Source: an uncultured Flavihumibacter sp. (lineage in GTDB: Bacteria > Bacteroidota > Bacteroidia > Chitinophagales > Chitinophagaceae). Taken from it: 10,264 nt of DNA. This document shows positions 7,001 to 10,264 of this stretch, in pieces. The stretch is taken from contig CAMLPA010000090.1 of assembly GCA_946481605.1 (NCBI GenBank), forward strand, positions 1 to 10,264, read 5' to 3'. The translations under genes were made by a program, and so were the position numbers. The number at the start of each line of letters is the position of its first letter. Within the stretch, counting starts at the first letter, position 1. Under the pieces are notes generated by a model, which searched no databases, was not told the origin of the DNA, and saw only the letters and a program-made list of their open reading frames with translations.

Positions 7001-8499
7001 AGCCTTTTAATTATGCCTTTACGTTCAATACAACATTGATTGGCGGACGGAACTGCCCGCCAGCACTGGTTCGTTTTCAGAATACATCCATTAATCATAC
7101 AAGAGTGGAATGGGATTTTGGTGATGGGTTCCGTCTTGGAAATACCAATTATCCTTCCCACATTTATGAAAAGCCGGGAAAGTATTATGTGAAGCTATAC
7201 GTTTACGGTCCAAACGGATTAACCGGTGAATTCAAAGATTCAATTGTAATCGGTGAACCTGCTGCATTTATTTCTTCCAACAGCATGGAAGGCTGTAAGG
7301 ACCATGAAGTAACCCTTACAACCAGTTCTGAGAACAGCGCCATGTACCTTTGGGATTTTGGTGATGGACAAACAGGCAGCACCACAAATGTTGAAGGCAT
7401 ACATGAATATTCCGAAGCAGGGCGTTACACGCCGTCAGTAATAGCGATAGACGTTAATGGCTGTATGCGTTCTTCTCTTCTTGATGCCCCCATTATTATA
7501 AGACCAAATCCATCGATTGCCATTACGGCATCCCGGAGCCGACTGTGCCTGGGTGAGTCTACAACACTTTCTGCAACTGGAGCAATTACGTATGAATGGG
7601 CTGCTTCAGATGCAATCACTTCATTCAATACATCGGCCACCATCGCCACGCCTGGCACTTCGGGCGTTTTCTCCGTTAAAGGCATGGATGATATTGGTTG
7701 CTCCGGAACAGGCTCCATCTCCATAGAAGTTGTTCAGCCTCAAAAGGTAACCGTGTCTCCCGATGTTGAAATCTGTTTGGGAGAAGATGCCCAATTATGG
7801 GCCTCCGGAACCGACCGGATCACCTGGATAAATAACCTCACCGGATTGGATGATCCAGGAAGTTTTACCCCAACCGTAAGGCCTGAAGTGTCCACCCGCT
7901 ATGCCGTTCAGGGAACTGACCGTTATAATTGCTTTACAAGCGAGGCATACGTAAATGTTACCGTTAACACCATTCCTTCCGTTTCAGCTGGCAACGACAT
8001 TGAAGTTTTAGCCGGAACGCCGCACCAGCTCAATGCGGTGGCGGGAAATGGCGCTGTTTCCCTGAACTGGTCGCCTGGAACGTACCTGAGTTGCAATAAC
8101 TGCCCCAATCCTATTGTTAAGCCTTTGGCAGAAATGCAATATGTACTTACCGCAACTACCGCTGCAGGATGCCTTTCACGGGATACCGTACTCGTGAAAC
8201 TTCAATGTGAAGCCGACAGAATCCGTATCCCCAATGGCTTTACGCCGAACGGCGATGGACACAATGATCATTTTCTCATCAAAGGCATTGGCATCATTAA
8301 ACACATGGTGGTGTACAACAGGTGGGGCGATAAAGTATTTGAGCGTTCCAACTTCATCGCGAGCGAACCTGCTAATTCCTGGGACGGTTACATAAAAGGA
8401 CTCCCCGCTCCTGCCGGTACTTATGTATATTTCATAGAACTGCAATGCCCCGGAGGACAACCATTCACAAAAAAAGGAACGGTTACACTGATGCGATAG
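4075..8499 (+). CDS. Secreted multi-PKD-domain protein with type B T9SS sorting domain (gliding motility-associated C-terminal)
   Basis: A 1474-residue exported protein. Residues 1-24 form a signal peptide (basic start, LLLLLP core, HA|Q cleavage region). About 13 PKD or PKD-like beta-sandwich modules follow; the WDFGDG-type signature is seen near residues 60 (WDLGNG), 143, 230, 486 (WTFSDG), 653 (DFGDG), 745 (WEYGDG), 842, 1013 and 1093. Other modules keep the spacing but have lost the signature (for example WEWDQD and WYVNDE). Three Ig-like modules (about 1144-1377) have LCLGES and ICLGED starts. The end (about 1378-1474) is the CHU_C / type B sorting domain: IPNGFTPNGDGHND, VYNRWGDKVFE, WDGY, APAGTYVYFIEL and a final KGTVTLMR. 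Such proteins cross the outer membrane through the type IX system and stay on the surface or are released. PKD arrays commonly serve as adhesive or spacer stalks. No enzymatic domain is visible, so adhesion, gliding or matrix function is inference. The ATG at 4075 is the only start giving the signal peptide. Confidence 0.95.
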   Translation: MTLVRFLKALLLLLPVGFSLSLHAQLNADFIADVSAGCAPLKVSFTNRTTGVSSGATYRWDLGNGNNAVIANPSAIYTDTKTYNVTLTVSDNGKTSSKTIAVTVHPPPTANFTVSSVKACLPAAVTFTSTAQPGGGGITDYYWDFGDGNTEQGSGPTISHTYQEEQEAPVSLTVKNNFGCSHTIVKAGAVKVLPSIAATFTASEKVLCKETDPVHFNNNSVGPGTLSYEWDFGDGAASTEKTPSHAFNKKGIYTVMLTVKSSEGCTAQQVRSNYLNVAQYGSDFNIPALLCTNTDVSITPSFTPTLSSATWEVDGILKPHTITPFNMTFDKDGAHVIKLTAKFGSCIHSTTKNVVVAKTPDLKGFEIEHTTKCGPPATVIFRDTTKDAVAWEWDQDYFAGAHVVRGTTREFAPVIPGASSNRAFLKVYTKEGCSASVIQYINVPNQYYPYINYKNASGRRGELSGCDTLRATYYSPGADKMTEMKWTFSDGTTSTETEPAHTFKGQGTYTVRLNYTTVDGCQGIAGTEPIYVSGRMKTTVSAEKKNICGDENVRFLFASTPDYIANKFIYIDDAYAGSTSYSFYDHRFGTEGTHSIKVITEWGACLDTTSVTNIVSVTPPFAKLEPLTYSCEGDRGTVLITQTSRGANHWEIDFGDGASEISNTDKSLFTHHYKVTGSYRIVLSVTNGSCTSKAYADAYVHKKQAPELKAEHISLCADQTLAYSLSNIERSPSPLVGTNYFIAKWEYGDGSTNPNIDPYGFIYMNPYKSSLQGMDQNQDKIRLILREGTHGCADTTNYVNILFKGAAPKIKVLSNNVCYSQPIILEDISEVKGGAVIYSRQWDFGDGQQLNAQGREVVEHKYDSPGDYQVTLTTTDSHGCTTSYTTTVSVYGPKAQFSLSEGNEVNQNTLQYFYNNTQHNGSYDVTYKWYVNDELLTDMYYPEYKFAEDGNYTIRLEAASAATGCSSSYTQQLLVKPFNYAFTFNTTLIGGRNCPPALVRFQNTSINHTRVEWDFGDGFRLGNTNYPSHIYEKPGKYYVKLYVYGPNGLTGEFKDSIVIGEPAAFISSNSMEGCKDHEVTLTTSSENSAMYLWDFGDGQTGSTTNVEGIHEYSEAGRYTPSVIAIDVNGCMRSSLLDAPIIIRPNPSIAITASRSRLCLGESTTLSATGAITYEWAASDAITSFNTSATIATPGTSGVFSVKGMDDIGCSGTGSISIEVVQPQKVTVSPDVEICLGEDAQLWASGTDRITWINNLTGLDDPGSFTPTVRPEVSTRYAVQGTDRYNCFTSEAYVNVTVNTIPSVSAGNDIEVLAGTPHQLNAVAGNGAVSLNWSPGTYLSCNNCPNPIVKPLAEMQYVLTATTAAGCLSRDTVLVKLQCEADRIRIPNGFTPNGDGHNDHFLIKGIGIIKHMVVYNRWGDKVFERSNFIASEPANSWDGYIKGLPAPAGTYVYFIELQCPGGQPFTKKGTVTLMR
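4162..7504 (+). repeat. Tandem PKD-module array (about 13 modules)
   Basis: Modules of roughly 75-95 residues repeat across residues about 30-1143 of the large protein. A typical module runs: Cys near the first strand (such as ACLPAAVTF), a W-DFGDG turn, a histidine/tyrosine-phenylalanine strand (SHTY, SHAF, AHTF, SHIY), a GxYxVxL strand, then a second Cys (FGCSHT, EGCTAQ, DGCQGI). Modules 2-10 and 13 carry both cysteines. Module 1 lacks the second, module 11 lacks the first and module 12 lacks the second. Modules are diverged at protein level, so this is an old array rather than a recent expansion. Confidence 0.8.
8206..8499 (+). other. CHU_C / type B T9SS sorting domain of the PKD protein
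   Basis: The last 97 residues contain the family hallmarks: PNGFTPNGDG with following HNDHF, then VYNRWGDKVFE, a WDGY motif, PAGTYVYFIEL and the terminal KKGTVTLMR strand. In the Bacteroidota this domain directs secretion by the type IX system and, in its type B form, is paired with a PorP/SprF-type outer-membrane protein. No such partner gene lies in this window. Confidence 0.88.
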
Positions 8500-8950
8500 C
8501 ATTCAGGATTTCCTCCGCATGTTGCTTGCTCTTCGGGCGGAGGAATACCTTAATAATAACCCCCTTTTCATCAATCACAAAAGTGGTGCGGTGAAGGCCC
8601 ATATATTTACGGCCATACAATTGTTTTTCACCCCACACACCATATTTTTCAATGATCGTATGCTCCGTATCGGCGATCAAAGGAAACGGAAGCTGGTGCC
8701 GCGATTCGAATTTTTTGTGCTTTTCCGCATCATCCGGACTTACCCCCAACACTTCAAACCCATGCTGTTGCAGCAAAGAGAAATTATCACGCAGGTTACA
8801 CGCCTGAACCGTACAGGTAGGTGTGAGGTCCTGTGGATAGAAATACAATACCAGTTTCTTTCCTTTGTAATCTTTCAATGAAACTTTGTTCCCGTTCTGA
8901 TCCACTCCTGTGAACGCCGGAGCTTTGGTTCCTTCAGTTAATGCTGTCAT
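8483..8950 (-). CDS. bcp: Thioredoxin-dependent thiol peroxidase, PrxQ/BCP family
   Basis: The product reduces hydrogen peroxide and organic hydroperoxides in the cytosol, with electrons from thioredoxin. The 155-residue length is typical of the family. The fold starts TEGTKAPAF, then VLYFYPQDLTPTCTVQAC: Cys46 is the peroxidatic cysteine in the PTCT motif and Cys51, five residues on, is the resolving cysteine of the atypical two-Cys helix-2 type. Arg121 in HRTTFVID completes the active site, and SPDD (71-74) follows the third strand. The ATG at 8950 is preceded by an A-rich stretch, as usual in Bacteroidota, and by a consensus -7 box. The 3' end overlaps the convergent PKD gene by 17 bases, so no room is left for separate terminators. 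It is divergent from comEC. There is no reason to doubt that it is functional. Confidence 0.96.
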   Translation of the reverse strand: MTALTEGTKAPAFTGVDQNGNKVSLKDYKGKKLVLYFYPQDLTPTCTVQACNLRDNFSLLQQHGFEVLGVSPDDAEKHKKFESRHQLPFPLIADTEHTIIEKYGVWGEKQLYGRKYMGLHRTTFVIDEKGVIIKVFLRPKSKQHAEEILNAIASV

Positions 8951-8972
8951 TCTTTTTTCGTTTATCAGGAGG

Positions 8973-8980
8973 CAAAGTTA
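8973..8980 (-). promoter_or_regulatory. Putative bcp promoter, -7 box TAACTTTG
   Basis: On the minus strand, bases 8980-8973 read TAACTTTG, an exact match to TAnnTTTG, placed 23-30 bases upstream of the bcp ATG. A GGTTTTA stretch about 20 bases further upstream is a weak -33 candidate. The leader would be about 15-20 bases and ends in an A-rich run (AAAAAAGA) before the ATG. Confidence 0.5.
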
Positions 8981-9040
8981 AGTTGCGTTCCATTAAAACC
9001 GGACCCGTTTTTTTCTGCCGCGTTTACCGTTATTTCACTG

Positions 9041-9071
9041 TTTTTTTCAACAACATCCATTGTTAGCTTTA
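9041..9071 (+). promoter_or_regulatory. Weak candidate promoter of comEC
   Basis: TAGCTTTA (9064-9071) matches the -7 consensus TAnnTTTG except at the last base, and a T-run at 9041-9047 lies at about the right distance to serve as a -33 element. A small inverted repeat AACAA-catcca-TTGTT lies between the two. The call is tentative. Confidence 0.25.
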
Positions 9072-9092
9072 CAAAAATCAAGGCAATGAAAG

Positions 9093-10264
9093 ATGTTGGA
9101 TTATGCAGAAAAGAAGCCGCCGTTTTTAAAATTACTTCCCGCTTTTTGTGCTGGAATTCTATGGGGATGGTATATGCCGCCGCAATGGAATATTTCCGCA
9201 TTACTTCTGTTTATTGGATTATCGCTGCTTTTAGTATTAAGGATAAACAAACTCAGAACATTTGCAGGCAGGTTCATTGGTGCGTGTGGGGTTTATCTTT
9301 TGCTGGCAGGATGCGGGAGCTACATTACCGCTGCTCAAAAAACCATTCACCTCCCTGACGTATTCCTGGAAAATAGAGATGGGCAGGAAATTGCCGCAGT
9401 TGTTGATGTACTGGAACCACCTTCTGAAACGGAGAAGAGCTTTAAATATGTTTGTCGGCTCCGGGGATATGTAAGCCAAGAGGCCGGCTCCTTTGAAAAC
9501 AATGGATCGGTTGAAAATAAGGAATGGGACAGCACTGTTCAGGCAAACAGATTTATACCAACACCTGGTCTGAAAATCATTGTTTACATCAGAAAGCAGG
9601 GAGCCATTGCACCAGCAGGATACGGTAGCCGGATGATTTTGGTTTGTCGTCCGCAACAAATCCGCTCATCCGGAAATCCCGGTTCATTCGATTATGCCGG
9701 ATGGTGCGCGAAAAAAGGCATTTACCTTCAGGCATGGGCAGATACAGGGCGCACTGTAATCATACCTGGTTTTTACGGAAACAGGTGTCTGAATATGCTT
9801 TATAATATCAGGGAGAAAGTACTTCAGGGTATTGACAACTACATTCCTGACCCATCAACCGGGGGAATAGCCAAAGCATTGCTCGTGGGTTACAGGCATG
9901 GTATTGACGATGAACTGAATGAGGCCTACATCAGAACCGGCGTGGTGCATATCGTGGCGATATCCGGCATGCACCTGAGTATGATCTTCGGGTTGATGGC
10001 CATGATACCTGTTGGCAGGAGATCACGGTTCACCTGGTGTATCAGGAATATTGGCATCGGCGTATTGATCTGGTTGTTCACCTTTCTTACCGGAGGCGCG
10101 GCATCTATTGTGAGAGCAGCAGTCATGCTGAGTTTATTACTGCTGGCGGAGTGCCTTACAAAACGACCGGGGTCGATCAACACTTTGCTGGCCACCGCTT
10201 TCCTGATGTTGGCCGCTGACCCCATGACATTGTGGGATATCGGATTCCAGTTGTCGTTCACCGC
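9093..10264 (+). CDS. comEC: ComEC/Rec2-family DNA-uptake channel protein, 3'-truncated by the window edge
   Basis: ComEC is the inner-membrane channel that passes single-stranded DNA into the cytosol during natural transformation. 390 codons are present and the frame is still open at the edge. The N-terminus has three predicted membrane segments (about 13-28, 33-50 and 58-76), as in the DUF4131 region. An OB-fold-like soluble part (about 90-240) includes NPGSFDYAGW (195-204). The Competence domain then begins with GGIAKALLVGYRHGI (257-271), RTGVVHIVAISGMHLSMIFG (281-300) containing the conserved His294, and GGAASIVRAAVML (334-346). The C-terminal beta-lactamase-like domain, if present, is beyond the window. 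ATG 9093 is chosen because an in-frame TGA lies two codons upstream (9087-9089) and the next residues enter the first membrane segment promptly. ComEC homologues are widespread in Bacteroidota, often without proof of competence. Confidence 0.94.
   Translation, partial: MLDYAEKKPPFLKLLPAFCAGILWGWYMPPQWNISALLLFIGLSLLLVLRINKLRTFAGRFIGACGVYLLLAGCGSYITAAQKTIHLPDVFLENRDGQEIAAVVDVLEPPSETEKSFKYVCRLRGYVSQEAGSFENNGSVENKEWDSTVQANRFIPTPGLKIIVYIRKQGAIAPAGYGSRMILVCRPQQIRSSGNPGSFDYAGWCAKKGIYLQAWADTGRTVIIPGFYGNRCLNMLYNIREKVLQGIDNYIPDPSTGGIAKALLVGYRHGIDDELNEAYIRTGVVHIVAISGMHLSMIFGLMAMIPVGRRSRFTWCIRNIGIGVLIWLFTFLTGGAASIVRAAVMLSLLLLAECLTKRPGSINTLLATAFLMLAADPMTLWDIGFQLSFT

Noticed and set aside
8519..8881. 120-codon plus-strand frame inside bcp
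   Set aside because: It is antisense to an intact peroxiredoxin with all catalytic residues and no promoter or domain of its own was seen.
9237..9659. 140-codon minus-strand frame inside comEC
   Set aside because: It is antisense to a clearly recognisable ComEC frame and shows no domain; treated as a shadow.
1..10264. CRISPR array, tRNA, rRNA, insertion sequence, toxin-antitoxin or phage-defence cassette
   Set aside because: Reading both strands I found no regularly spaced direct repeats, no cloverleaf, no transposase motif, no terminal inverted repeats and no known defence gene. The only repeats are the coding PKD modules.

Overview
The window comes from a member of the Bacteroidota, most likely a Chitinophagales/Chitinophagaceae-type bacterium (inference). 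The support is a very large secreted PKD-repeat protein with a C-terminal domain of the type IX secretion (gliding-associated, CHU_C) kind. There is also the birA / rsfS / ftsH / LUD-protein gene order that I associate with this phylum, promoter-like TAnnTTTG elements typical of the Bacteroidota sigma factor, and weak or absent Shine-Dalgarno sequences. No tRNA, rRNA, insertion sequence, CRISPR array or phage gene was recognised. No stretch longer than about 190 bases lacks a gene.

Left part (1-3886). A minus-strand cluster reads rsfS (ribosome silencing factor), then ftsH (membrane AAA+ zinc protease), then the first 37 codons of a LUD-domain (LutC-like) gene that runs off the left edge. ftsH and the LUD gene are separated by only 4 bases, so they are probably co-transcribed. 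Divergently from rsfS runs birA (biotin-protein ligase, catalytic core only); consensus -7 boxes for both directions lie within the 92-bp gap. birA converges on a roughly 100-residue HExxH protein (putative mini zinc peptidase, DUF4157-like), and the two stop codons share four bases.

Middle part (4075-8499). One 1474-codon gene encodes an exported modular protein: signal peptide, about 13 PKD or PKD-like modules (several degenerate), three further Ig-like modules, and a type B T9SS sorting domain. Most modules carry a pair of cysteines at equivalent positions. Its role is probably at the cell surface (adhesion, gliding or matrix), but no substrate can be named.

Right part (8483-10264). bcp (thiol peroxidase of the PrxQ/BCP type, minus strand) overlaps the 3' end of the PKD gene by 17 bases. 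It is transcribed divergently from comEC, the DNA-uptake channel, whose first 390 codons are present before the window ends.

Most of this is conserved housekeeping content with one large surface protein. I see no clear evidence of an undescribed multi-gene system. The least explained elements are the mini HExxH protein, the degenerate and cysteine-paired architecture of the PKD protein, and the tight 3' overlaps.
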